64,000 bases of DNA from Haloferula luteola (GTDB lineage Bacteria > Verrucomicrobiota > Verrucomicrobiia > Verrucomicrobiales > Akkermansiaceae): positions 35,414 to 99,413 of the forward strand of contig NZ_JACHFD010000016.1 in the NCBI RefSeq assembly GCF_014201715.1, given 5' to 3'. This document shows positions 17,030-25,330 of this stretch, piece by piece. How positions within the stretch are numbered: the first letter of the stretch is position 1; every line of letters starts with the position of its first letter. Both the position numbers and the translations under genes were made by a program. The notes under the pieces were generated by a model. The model was given only the letters and a program-made list of their open reading frames with translations, was not told where the DNA came from and did not search any database.

Positions 17030-17731
17030 ATGGTCGCGGTCGTGAAGCCCTACATCAATCTCGCTGAGGCAAGGCTTGCCGATGGAACGGTGTTTTCCCT
17101 GCATCAGCATGATGGCATGTACTACCTCAAGAACGACGGTCGGGAGTTGATGAGCACGCGAATGACGTATTCCGAGCAGCTGTTAGCCGATTGGGGATGC
17201 GAGGGATTGGCGGAGGGGCATCCGAGACGCCCAGCGCATCCGAAGGTGCTGATTGGGGGGCTGGGGATGGGATTCACCTTGAAGCGGGCCCTGGAGGTGG
17301 TGGGTCACCCCGCGACGGTGGAGGTCGCCGAGTTGATGCCGGAAATCATTGCTTGGAATCGAACGTTTTTGGCGGAGCACAACGGGCCGATCCTTGAGGA
17401 TGGCCGCACTCGCATTCACCAGGGCGACCTCTTCGAGTGCCTTGGGAAGTATGGCAAAGGTTCTCTGGATGCGCTGCTCGTGGATATCGATGACGGGCCG
17501 GACATGTTGATCACTGAGGGGAATTCCCGACTCTATTCGCCTTCTTTTTTTGCCAAGGTCCGGGAGGTTTTGAAAGCGAACGCGTGTGCGGCGTATTGGA
17601 TGGCGCATCCGACGCCGGAGTTCGAACGGAAGCTGGTTCGGGCAGGATTTCAGGTGGAGGCGATCCCGGTGAAGGCTCACGAAAAGGCCAAGAAGCCGCG
17701 ACATTGCATTTACGTGGCCCGCAATCGATGA
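17030..17731 (+). CDS. Spermidine synthase-like methyltransferase-fold protein
   Basis: 233 residues from MVAVVKPYINLAEARLADG; an in-frame ATG at 16988 would add 14 residues, but family members usually begin close to KPY.xLAEA. Rossmann fold of the polyamine-synthase/SAM type: VLIGGLGMGFTLKRAL is the nucleotide-binding loop, VEVAELMPEIIAWN the acidic ribose contact, and LLVDIDDGPDMLI the third strand. True spermidine synthases are longer and bind decarboxylated SAM. No speD or other polyamine gene is in the window, so the substrate is uncertain. It is convergent with the gene ending at 17748. Confidence 0.8.
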   Translation: MVAVVKPYINLAEARLADGTVFSLHQHDGMYYLKNDGRELMSTRMTYSEQLLADWGCEGLAEGHPRRPAHPKVLIGGLGMGFTLKRALEVVGHPATVEVAELMPEIIAWNRTFLAEHNGPILEDGRTRIHQGDLFECLGKYGKGSLDALLVDIDDGPDMLITEGNSRLYSPSFFAKVREVLKANACAAYWMAHPTPEFERKLVRAGFQVEAIPVKAHEKAKKPRHCIYVARNR

Positions 17732-17747
17732 GGGTGGGAGCGAAACT

Positions 17748-18530
17748 CTAATCCTCGGAATACAGATCGGCATTGGAGGCCTGAAACTCGGGCTTGAGTC
17801 GCAGGGTGATGGTGGAGAGGTCGATGATCTTGGCTTTCCCAAAGGTCCATGAGCCGTCTTGGCCGTCGTGAGGAATCCCGGCGAGGAGATGGACGGCGTC
17901 TTCGGTGATCTTAAGAGTTCCCCCGGTGGGCTCGAAGTAAAAGGTGCGAAGGGTGCTGGACCATGAGCCCTGTTCGACCAGCTTGGGATCGAGGTAGAAA
18001 ACGGTGTGCGACGGCAGGTGTTCGATGCGGAGATCCGGGTAGCCGCTCCGTTGGTGCCGACCCTCTGTGGTGGGAGGGATGCCGACGCTGAGTTCCGGTT
18101 GGGCATCGAGGGTTTCCAGCAGGAGGTTTTCGAAGTAGCGCGAGGCTTCGTTGATTCGGCGGAGACCGCGGACCGGCGAGTCCGGTTGGCTGAGCACTTC
18201 AGAGGCGTGATCGAGGGCCTTACGAAGGGCATCGCAGACTTGGTCGTGGACGGGATTGCCAGGGCGGAGAGGGAGGACTTTTTTGCCGGAGGCGGCTTCC
18301 ATCACGACTCCGAAGCGGAAGCGGCGATCGCCGAGGTGTTCTGCGGCCAGTTGGCGCACCAAGTCGGCGTCGAGTCGATCTCGGGAATGGGATTCGATCT
18401 TGGCAATTTCGGCATCGACTTTTTTGAGCCTCTGGGTGGCGGGTCGTTTGGGCTCCCGGGTGAAGCTCCAGGCAAAGATTCCGAGAAAGCCGGCGAGGAT
18501 GGCAAATCCGATGATTTTTCCGGGCTTCAT
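17748..18530 (-). CDS. Membrane-anchored hypothetical protein
   Basis: 260 residues. One N-terminal membrane segment (IIGFAILAGFLGIFAWSF, about 6-23) follows a short positive stretch, then a helical region and a mixed alpha/beta part. No family recognised. Its ATG overlaps the stop of the thymidine phosphorylase gene by 4 bp (ATGA), so the two are translationally coupled. The link to nucleoside metabolism may be only positional. Most of the protein would lie outside the cytoplasmic membrane. Confidence 0.75.
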   Translation of the reverse strand: MKPGKIIGFAILAGFLGIFAWSFTREPKRPATQRLKKVDAEIAKIESHSRDRLDADLVRQLAAEHLGDRRFRFGVVMEAASGKKVLPLRPGNPVHDQVCDALRKALDHASEVLSQPDSPVRGLRRINEASRYFENLLLETLDAQPELSVGIPPTTEGRHQRSGYPDLRIEHLPSHTVFYLDPKLVEQGSWSSTLRTFYFEPTGGTLKITEDAVHLLAGIPHDGQDGSWTFGKAKIIDLSTITLRLKPEFQASNADLYSED

Positions 18531-19759
18531 GGAGCGATGCGAAGGGCTTGGAGGACGAGGGCTTCGGCCATGTCGAAGTCGGAAGGGTGGCGGGCGTGAA
18601 TGCGGCACACGGGATCGCCTTGGTGAAGTCGCTCGCCAGTTTTGACGAGCTGGTCGAAGCCGACGGCGAAATCGACACCATCTTCGGCCCGGGTGCGTCC
18701 GGCCCCGAGTTGTAGGGCGGCTTGGCCGATGAACCCGGCGTCGAGTCCGACGACGGTGCCGGTATCCGGCGCAGGAACCTCCCGAATGATCGGGGCGAGG
18801 TGGATTTCCGCGAGCCTCGGGAGGGTCGCGGGATCGCCTCCTTGGGCGGCGACGAGGTCGTCGAATTTGGCGCGGGCGCTGCCGTTGTCGAGGAGTTGGG
18901 CCAGTTCTTCTCGAGAGATGGGGGCGATGGCTTCGGCAAGATCGAGTACGAGGTCGCGCAGATCGCTCGGCCCACCGCCTTCGAGGCAAGCGAGAGACTC
19001 GATGACTTCGAGGGCGTTTCCGACGGCTCGGCCCAGTGGCTCGGCCATGGGGTTGAGGAGGGCCTTCACTTCGACATTCATCTCCGCGCCGACGGCGATC
19101 ATGGCATCGGCCAGGATGCGGGCGTCCGCTTCCGTTTTCATGAAGGCTCCCGAGCCAAATTTCACGTCGAGGACGAGCCGGTCGAGCGATTCGGCAAGCT
19201 TCTTTGACATGATGGATGCGGTGATCAAAGGGATCGAGGGGACGGTGCCGGTGACATCACGAAGGGCGTAGAGCTTGCGATCGGCGGGACAAAAGCGATC
19301 GGTTTGACCCATCATGACGACGCCGAGGGTGGCGAGTTGGCGCTGGGCTTCGTCCAGAGTGAGCCCGGTGCGGAAGCCGGGCATCGATTCCAATTTGTCG
19401 AGGGTGCCGCCGGTGATGCCGAGGCCTCGACCCGAAACCATCGGGACGCGGGTGCCGGCACAAGCGAGGAGGGGAGCCAAGGGGAGGGAAACTTTGTCGC
19501 CAATTCCGCCGGTCGAGTGCTTGTCGACGACGGGCAATCCGGCGGGGTGTTCGAAGCGATCTCCACTTTCCCGCATCGCCTGGGTGAGGGCTGCGGTCTC
19601 CACAGGATTCATGCCACGGAAGAAAACCGCCATCGCCCATGCGGACATTTGGTAGTCCGCCACTTCGCCGCGAACGTAGCCATCGATCAGGTGCCGAATT
19701 TCATCCGCGGACAACTCTCCGCCATCGCGCTTCCGCGAGATCAAGGTGGGAATGTGCAT
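18527..19759 (-). CDS. deoA: Thymidine phosphorylase (pyrimidine nucleoside phosphorylase)
   Basis: 410 residues from MHIPTLISRKRDGGELSADE at 19759; the frame is open upstream but non-protein-like. The family signature SGRGLGITGGTLDKLES is intact, and the phosphate- and base-binding KHSTGGIGDK loop is present. Three family domains follow: helical N-terminus, alpha/beta phosphate domain, and a C-terminal domain with a VGLDAGFIGQAALQLGAGR segment. It phosphorolyses thymidine/uridine to base plus (deoxy)ribose-1-phosphate in pyrimidine salvage. Length fits between DeoA (440) and Pdp (433). It is the first gene of a two-gene unit. Confidence 0.93.
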   Translation of the reverse strand: MHIPTLISRKRDGGELSADEIRHLIDGYVRGEVADYQMSAWAMAVFFRGMNPVETAALTQAMRESGDRFEHPAGLPVVDKHSTGGIGDKVSLPLAPLLACAGTRVPMVSGRGLGITGGTLDKLESMPGFRTGLTLDEAQRQLATLGVVMMGQTDRFCPADRKLYALRDVTGTVPSIPLITASIMSKKLAESLDRLVLDVKFGSGAFMKTEADARILADAMIAVGAEMNVEVKALLNPMAEPLGRAVGNALEVIESLACLEGGGPSDLRDLVLDLAEAIAPISREELAQLLDNGSARAKFDDLVAAQGGDPATLPRLAEIHLAPIIREVPAPDTGTVVGLDAGFIGQAALQLGAGRTRAEDGVDFAVGFDQLVKTGERLHQGDPVCRIHARHPSDFDMAEALVLQALRIAP

Positions 19760-19879
19760 GTGACTTGAACTCTGAGGTGGCGGGAGGATCGGCACAAGTA
19801 CCAGGACCGCCGTCTTGGGAGTCCCATGGAGTTCAGAGTTGACCCGGGGCGGTCGATCGGACAAGACGGCGCCCCCTAA

Positions 19880-19896
19880 ATGAGACGCATTCGCAA
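19880..19896. promoter_or_regulatory. Candidate Fur box upstream of the TonB operon
   Basis: TGAGACGCATTCGCA matches the classical 7-1-7 Fur consensus TGAGAATnATTCTCA at 11 of 14 defined positions. It lies about 100 bp before the first ATG of the TonB operon. A better-formed relative of the same site sits before the TonB receptor gene at 30766-30782. Fur assignment is inference; no fur gene is in the window. Confidence 0.5.
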
Positions 19897-19996
19897 CAGA
19901 AACGCAGGGAAATCTCCGTGGAGACGGGGAGGAGGGAAGGAGAGTGATCCGGGATCCGGCGTTGTGCTGAGGGCGGGGAGGGCTTACCAAGCCGCC

Positions 19997-20734
19997 ATGC
20001 GAAGCTGGATCGCCCTTTCGGTGGGAGTTCTTCCCTTGTTGGCGCAGGAGAAAGTGCCGGATGCCCAGGTGGTGGAGCTGCGGGAAACGATCGCCAAGGT
20101 GGTGGATGTGAAGACCCAGGCATCTGCTGAGCGGAGCGGTTGGGAGACGCAGAAGGCGGAGATGAGTGAGCTGTTGGGCTTGCATCGCCGGGAATTGGAA
20201 CTGCTGAACGAGGAGTTGGAGAAGTCGGGGACCTCGGCCGGTGGAGATGACGAGCTCAAGACGGAGGCGGAGGAGGGGATTTCCCGCCTGAAGGCGGCTC
20301 GTCGCGAGGCGGGAGAGGCGGTGGCTCGCAATCGGGAGCGCGCATTGGCTTTGGCGGCACGGTTTCCGAAACCTCTGGCAGAGGACGCGATGCTGGAGTT
20401 GGCCGCATTGAAAGAGTGGCAACCCGGGGATGAACCCCGTGATGGGATTCAGGCCATCTTGGGATTGGTGACGAAGGCAGAGCAATTCAATCGCCGCATC
20501 ACCCGAGGTCAGGAGGTGCGCGATGGGCGTGAAGTCGAGGTGCTTTATCTTGGATTGGCGAGGGCTTACTACGCGGACCGTAGTGGTCATGCAGGGATTG
20601 GGATTCCGGCAAATGGGGGATGGAAATGGGAGAGCCGGCCGGAGATTGCCAAGGAAGTTTTGAAGGCCTTCGACGAGTTGGACCGCAAGCGGCCGCCGGA
20701 GTTGGTGGAACTGCCGGTGAAAATCGAATCGTGA
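19997..20734 (+). CDS. DUF3450 family periplasmic protein of the TonB system
   Basis: 245 residues, with a signal peptide (MRSWIALSVGVLPLLAQ). A long coiled-coil at ~30-75 is followed by a helical region and a C-terminal globular part with YLGLARAYYADRSGHAGIG, characteristic of DUF3450. In Vibrio and other gammaproteobacteria the same family heads the ttpC-exbB2-exbD2-tonB2-TPR operon; here the order is identical. Role: an accessory factor of TonB energisation of unknown mechanism. The gene ends 2 bp before the next. Confidence 0.85.
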   Translation: MRSWIALSVGVLPLLAQEKVPDAQVVELRETIAKVVDVKTQASAERSGWETQKAEMSELLGLHRRELELLNEELEKSGTSAGGDDELKTEAEEGISRLKAARREAGEAVARNRERALALAARFPKPLAEDAMLELAALKEWQPGDEPRDGIQAILGLVTKAEQFNRRITRGQEVRDGREVEVLYLGLARAYYADRSGHAGIGIPANGGWKWESRPEIAKEVLKAFDELDRKRPPELVELPVKIES

Positions 20735-20736
20735 GC

Positions 20737-22086
20737 ATGGCGATGAATTTCATGAAATGGATGAGCTGGGCGGCTCTGCTGGTGATGCCGGCGATGGCGC
20801 AGGTGACGGTGCCCGATGCTCTGGCGACGGCGAAAAAGGATCTGGCGACGGCTCTGGAGCAGTTGGAAACGGTGCGCTCGGAGATCTCGAAGGAAAAGCC
20901 GGCCTTGGCGGGCGAGTTCGAAACGGTCGAGCAGGAGTTGGCGGAAAAGCGTCGCTTGGTGCGCATTGCGCGGACGGCGGTCGAGGATCGGGAGCGAGCC
21001 ATGCGGCAACTGGAGCGGGAGCGCACGGTGCGCGGGCAGGATGCTGGATTTTTGGCGGGCTTGTTGAAGGATCAGGCGTTGAAGGTGGCGACTTTGTCGG
21101 GACCGGGAGAACCGAGTTTGGCGGTCGATGCCGAATTGCTGGCGCGGGATGCGGAGGATGTTTCGATGGCATTGACGGAACGGCTCGGAGTGCTGGATGC
21201 CTCGTTGGATCGGCTTGAGGCTCTCATGGGAGGTTCCACGGCAGCGGGTCGTGCGGCGACTGCGGAGGGTGAAGTGTTGGAAGGCACTTTTGCCGCTGCA
21301 GGTCCGTTGGCTTGGTTTGAAGGGGGCGGCCAGGGTGGGCCCGTTCTTTGGGAGCGTGGAGAAAGTCTTCCCAAGCTTTCAGGCAGGGACGAGGTGGGTC
21401 CGTTGTTCCGTGGCGCCGAGGCCGAGTTGGGGCTGGACGTGACGGGTGGCAAAGCCCGTGCTTTGGAGGAAGTCGGAGGTGGGCCGGTGGATTTGGTGCG
21501 CAAGGGGGGATTGTGGGTGTGGCCGATTTTGATTTTGGCGCTGATCAGCCTGGTGCTGGGAATTCTGAAGGTGGTGCAGTTTTCGGCCTACCGAGAGCCC
21601 GGGGAGGCTTGGGTCACGGCGATTCTCGCTGCCTTGAGGGTGGGAGATCGCGGCAAGGCGGCCGAGTTGGCGGGCAAGCCGAAGCATCCTGCAGCTGCGG
21701 TGATGGCTCGCCTGGTGGAGCTTTCCGGGAATACGGCCGATGTCGTGGAAGAGACTCTCTATGAGCAGTTGATGGGAGTGCAGAGCAAGGCAACGGCGTT
21801 GTTGCCGGTGATCGCCGTGACGGCGGCCACGGCCCCCTTGCTGGGATTGCTGGGCACGGTTTCCGGGATGATCCGGACTTTCAATTTGATCACGGTGTTT
21901 GGTTCGGGAGATCCGAAACCTTTGGCAGGCGGGATTTCTGAGGCGTTGATCACCACGCTGTTCGGGCTGGTGGTGGCGATTCCAGCGCTGATTTTGCACG
22001 CTTTTCTGTCGCGGCGAAGCCAAGGGATCGTGCAATCGACTGAGCGGCTGGGGCTGACGTTTGTGAACGCGCAACGGGCCAAATGA
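20737..22086 (+). CDS. ttpC: TtpC-type long ExbB/TolQ proton channel subunit
   Basis: 449 residues. A signal peptide (to ~AMAQ) and a periplasmic coiled-coil domain (about 20-250) precede a MotA/TolQ/ExbB domain. Three membrane segments can be seen: WPILILALISLVLGILKVV, then ALLPVIAVTAATAPLLGLLG and ITTLFGLVVAIPALILHAFL. The GTVxGMIxTF channel motif is present. TtpC proteins have this N-terminal extension over ExbB and are needed for TonB2-type transport in Vibrio. ATGs at 20743 and 20752 are alternative starts. It overlaps the next gene by 4 bp. The symbol is by architecture and gene order, not by alignment. Confidence 0.85.
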   Translation: MAMNFMKWMSWAALLVMPAMAQVTVPDALATAKKDLATALEQLETVRSEISKEKPALAGEFETVEQELAEKRRLVRIARTAVEDRERAMRQLERERTVRGQDAGFLAGLLKDQALKVATLSGPGEPSLAVDAELLARDAEDVSMALTERLGVLDASLDRLEALMGGSTAAGRAATAEGEVLEGTFAAAGPLAWFEGGGQGGPVLWERGESLPKLSGRDEVGPLFRGAEAELGLDVTGGKARALEEVGGGPVDLVRKGGLWVWPILILALISLVLGILKVVQFSAYREPGEAWVTAILAALRVGDRGKAAELAGKPKHPAAAVMARLVELSGNTADVVEETLYEQLMGVQSKATALLPVIAVTAATAPLLGLLGTVSGMIRTFNLITVFGSGDPKPLAGGISEALITTLFGLVVAIPALILHAFLSRRSQGIVQSTERLGLTFVNAQRAK

Positions 22087-22637
22087 AGAACGCAATCCTC
22101 ACGACTCTGAATGAAGGCGGGCTCACTCTGTGGGCGCTGCTCGGATTGGCGGTGATGATTTACTCGTTGGTCTACGTCGTTTGGCGGCACGGTCGGAAGC
22201 TACGGCTTCGAGTGGATGCCGGGGCGTGGAAGAAGCCGATGGCGGTGGCGGGGGATTTGCCGTGGACGACGGAGCGTCCGGGTCCGCGCGAGTGGACGCG
22301 ACGTTTTGCCAGTTTTGAGTTGGAGGAGATCGCATGGGTAGAACGGCGTCTGCCGTTTCTCGGAGTGCTGATTGCTGCGGCACCCTTGCTGGGTTTGCTG
22401 GGCACGGTGGCAGGCATGTTGGTGAGTTTTGCGGGCATGGCTTCGGGTGGGTCCTCTCCCCCGATCGATACCATCTCCGCTGGAATTTCCCGTGCCTTGG
22501 TGACGACCCAGGCAGGATTGGTGATTGCGATTCCCGCCGCCTTCCTGCTGGCCTTGTTGAAGCGACAATCCGAGTCGACCCATCTTGAGCTGCAGCGTCA
22601 GCTCCACGAAGAACTTCAAGGAGGCCAGATCGCATGA
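22083..22637 (+). CDS. exbB: ExbB proton channel subunit
   Basis: 184 residues, short ExbB form. The N-terminal membrane helix is LWALLGLAVMIYSLVYVVW. The second and third lie in LGVLIAAAPLLGLLGTVAGM and TQAGLVIAIPAAFLLALL, with the conserved LLGTVAGM and T-rich channel residues. With TtpC and ExbD it forms the inner-membrane motor that uses the proton gradient to drive TonB. ATGA overlaps with both neighbours show translational coupling. Confidence 0.92.
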   Translation: MKNAILTTLNEGGLTLWALLGLAVMIYSLVYVVWRHGRKLRLRVDAGAWKKPMAVAGDLPWTTERPGPREWTRRFASFELEEIAWVERRLPFLGVLIAAAPLLGLLGTVAGMLVSFAGMASGGSSPPIDTISAGISRALVTTQAGLVIAIPAAFLLALLKRQSESTHLELQRQLHEELQGGQIA

Positions 22638-23038
22638 GACGTTTTCGCCATAGTACGACAGACGACACGGTGAGCACGGTGGACATTTCGCCCCTCATCG
22701 ACGTGGTGTTCCTGTTGCTGATTTTCTTCATTGTTACCACGGTGTTTGTGAAAGAGACCGGGGTGGAGGTGTCGAAGCCGCGGGCTGCGAGTTCTCAAGA
22801 TCTCGAGAAGCAGGCGATCCTGATTGCGGTGACATCGGAGGGCCGAGTTTGGCATGGGGGGCGGGAGATTGGCATGGATGGGGTGCGTGCTGTGGTCGCG
22901 GCCTTGCTGGAAGAAGATGGCCAGATGCCCGTGATCATCCGGGCGGATGCCGCGGCACCCACGGAATCGACGGTGCGGGTGCTCGATGCCGCGAAGTTGG
23001 CCGGAGCAGAATCCGTCTCATTGGCGACTGAGAAATGA
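22634..23038 (+). CDS. exbD: ExbD biopolymer transport protein
   Basis: 134 residues, normal ExbD length. A short cytoplasmic N-terminus precedes the single membrane helix ISPLIDVVFLLLIFFIVTT, which carries the essential Asp of the D(V)VFLLLIFF motif. The periplasmic domain ends with the typical A.KLAGAESVSLAT strand. It converts proton flow into force on TonB with the two ExbB-like proteins encoded just upstream. 4-bp overlaps on both sides. Confidence 0.93.
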   Translation: MRRFRHSTTDDTVSTVDISPLIDVVFLLLIFFIVTTVFVKETGVEVSKPRAASSQDLEKQAILIAVTSEGRVWHGGREIGMDGVRAVVAALLEEDGQMPVIIRADAAAPTESTVRVLDAAKLAGAESVSLATEK

Positions 23039-23751
23039 AGATTTCGGGCATGGTGGTGGGAGTGGCGATGGCCGCGTTATTATTGGCGCTGCTTGCGCTG
23101 ACGCGTCTGCTGACGCCGCCCTCGAAGGTGCCGGACATCGAATTGAGGGAAATTGAAATCACCTCGTTGCCGGAACCTCCACCGCCGCCACCGGAGGACG
23201 AGCCACCGCCCGATGCTCCGCCACCGCCCCCGGCGCTGACGGAGGTCGCTGAGGTTCCCGATCCGTCGATGGTACCGATTCCTAAGGCGGATGTGCCGAT
23301 GGATGTGACCATGCCGGTGGATCCCTTTTTTACGGATATCGCTCCTTCGCCCTTGCCGCAGCCGGTGGTGGAAGCGAAGCCGCGGCCGCGGCCGGTTGAG
23401 CGCCTGTCGCGCCCCGCCCCGCCTGCCAAGCCACGACCTGTGCCCAAACCGGCGATGAAGTCGAGCTATGCGGTGAGTGAGTTGGACGGCAAGCCGCGCC
23501 TGCTGCGTCATGGACGAGCTTCATTCCCACCAGCCTTGTCGCGGCGGGGGGTGAATCAGGGGACGGTGACTCTGCGGGTGGAGTTGAGCACTAGTGGCGG
23601 CGTGACGGTGTTGGGGGTGATTTCTTCCACTCACGCTGAATTGGTGGCGGCAGCCAAACGGGTGGCTTCGGGTTCGAGATTCACGGCGCCCACGAAGAAT
23701 GGTCAGCGGGTCAAGGCGGTGATGTCCTGGCCGATCGTGATTCGAAAGTAG
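23035..23751 (+). CDS. tonB: TonB energy-transducing protein
   Basis: 238 residues. An N-terminal uncleaved membrane helix (MVVGVAMAALLLALLALTRL) is followed by a Pro-rich periplasmic spacer with PPPPPPEDEPPPDAPPPPP and PRPRPVE blocks. The C-terminal TonB domain (~150-238) has RGVNQGTVTLRVELSTSGGV and ends in a final VMSWPIVIRK strand. It links the ExbB/ExbD motor to outer-membrane receptors such as the one at 28528-30762. Last of the four overlapping genes. Confidence 0.93.
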   Translation: MKISGMVVGVAMAALLLALLALTRLLTPPSKVPDIELREIEITSLPEPPPPPPEDEPPPDAPPPPPALTEVAEVPDPSMVPIPKADVPMDVTMPVDPFFTDIAPSPLPQPVVEAKPRPRPVERLSRPAPPAKPRPVPKPAMKSSYAVSELDGKPRLLRHGRASFPPALSRRGVNQGTVTLRVELSTSGGVTVLGVISSTHAELVAAAKRVASGSRFTAPTKNGQRVKAVMSWPIVIRK

Positions 23752-23960
23752 GAGCCGCCTTGGAACCTTCATTTATCAGCTCGAAATCCACCATGTCCGC
23801 GCAACGATACGACGATGTGACCGAACGACGATTCGGAGACCCGAGAGGAGGGATCCGTACTGGCGAGGGAGTCGCCCGGCGGGATTTCAGGGCCACCGTC
23901 GGATTGCAACGAGATGCTCACCCTTTTCTTTTTCGGCTTCGGAGCCGCACGGAACGACAG

Positions 23961-25325
23961 ATGCCTATGAAAACGCTTCCTTGGATCATTGGATACGCCT
24001 TGTTGGGGATGGGATCGAGCCTGCATGCGGCGGAAGCGCTCCCGCTTTCTCCGTCGTTCTGGCGAGACCCGGCGTTTGTGAAATCGTTCAATGGAAGCTA
24101 TCGGATTGAGGCACGGATTGAGCCGGTGGTTTCGACGGAGGAACGAGGATTGCTGGTGCAGGTGCAGGAGTTGATGGAAGCGGGAAATCGCCGATCCGCG
24201 CTGGCAAAGCTCAAGGAGAGTTCTTTAACCTCAAAGTCTGCGGCGCTGACCTTCAATTTGGGCAATTTGGAGTTCGAAGAAGGGAACATGGAGGCGGCGG
24301 AGAAGGCTTATGAGGGTGCGATTGAAAGCTATCCGTCCTTTCGCCGGGCTCATCGCAATCTCGGCGTGGTGCTGGTGAGGGCGGACAAGCATGAAGCGGC
24401 GCTGAAACACCTGATCGAAGCCGTGAAGCTGGGAGATTCGGATGGATCGACCTACGGATTGCTGGCCTATTGTCGGCTGCAACAGGGCGAGTGGGCGAGT
24501 GCCCTGCAAGCCTACCGGATGGCGCAGGTGAGCGAGCCGGATGCCGTGGAGTGGAAAGCGGGCGTGGCCCAGTGCCTGCAGCAACTTGAAGCGCAGGATG
24601 AGGCCGTTGCCTTGCTCGATGAAGTGATTCGCGAGCGTCCGGAAGAGGCCAGCTATGCGGTGCTTCAGGCGAGCCTGTTGATCGAACTGGGGCGAATTTC
24701 CGATGCGGTCAAGACGCTTGAGTTGCCGCGGCGCTTGGAACGTCTTGATGGCGATGGGTTGGTTCTTTTGGCAGAGTTGAATCTGCGGGAGCAACGGCCT
24801 GAGGAAGCGATGAGTCGATTGGAAGGGGCATTCTCTGGGAAGTCGGCGCCCTCCGAGGCGCGAGCGATGGGCACCTTGGGGTTTGCCTGCTCGGTGCGCG
24901 AGTGGGAGGTGGCTCGACTGCTCCTTGCCAAGGTCAAGGCGATGGTGACCGGGGAGGCTCCGCGTGCCTTGCGGTTGGCAGAGGCGAAACTGGAGATCGA
25001 TGCCGGAGAATCTCCGGAAAAGGGGGCGAGCTTGCTGAAGGCACTCATTGATGAGGATCCCACCGACGGCGTGGCTCTGCTGGAACTCGGGAAATACGAG
25101 ATTTCTGGTGGAAAGAACGGCGAAGGTGAATTGCTGTTGGAGCGGGCCACCGCCGTGGAGGGATCGGCGGCGGATGCTTGGGTGGAAATCGCCAAACTGC
25201 GGGTGGCAGAATCGCGATTCGGAGCGGCGTTGAAAGCCGTGGACGAAGCGCTGAAGCTGCGACCGGGTGGGTCCTTGGAGACCTATCGGGAAAGCCTGGC
25301 GAAGTTGGCGGATGCAGCGAGTTGA
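23961..25325 (+). CDS. TPR repeat protein of the TonB operon
   Basis: 454 residues from MPMKTLPWIIGYALLGMG at 23961, which gives a signal peptide ending ..HAAEA; the frame is open back to 23760 but lacks a signal. The rest is tetratricopeptide-like helical pairs (TFNLGNLEFEEGNMEAAEKA, AHRNLGVVLVRADKHEAALK and others), about ten repeats. A periplasmic TPR protein closes the Vibrio TonB2 operon in the same position. Probably a scaffold for the motor or a receptor. A 209-bp gap after tonB may hold its own promoter. Confidence 0.85.
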   Translation: MPMKTLPWIIGYALLGMGSSLHAAEALPLSPSFWRDPAFVKSFNGSYRIEARIEPVVSTEERGLLVQVQELMEAGNRRSALAKLKESSLTSKSAALTFNLGNLEFEEGNMEAAEKAYEGAIESYPSFRRAHRNLGVVLVRADKHEAALKHLIEAVKLGDSDGSTYGLLAYCRLQQGEWASALQAYRMAQVSEPDAVEWKAGVAQCLQQLEAQDEAVALLDEVIRERPEEASYAVLQASLLIELGRISDAVKTLELPRRLERLDGDGLVLLAELNLREQRPEEAMSRLEGAFSGKSAPSEARAMGTLGFACSVREWEVARLLLAKVKAMVTGEAPRALRLAEAKLEIDAGESPEKGASLLKALIDEDPTDGVALLELGKYEISGGKNGEGELLLERATAVEGSAADAWVEIAKLRVAESRFGAALKAVDEALKLRPGGSLETYRESLAKLADAAS

Positions 25326-25330
25326 CGATC

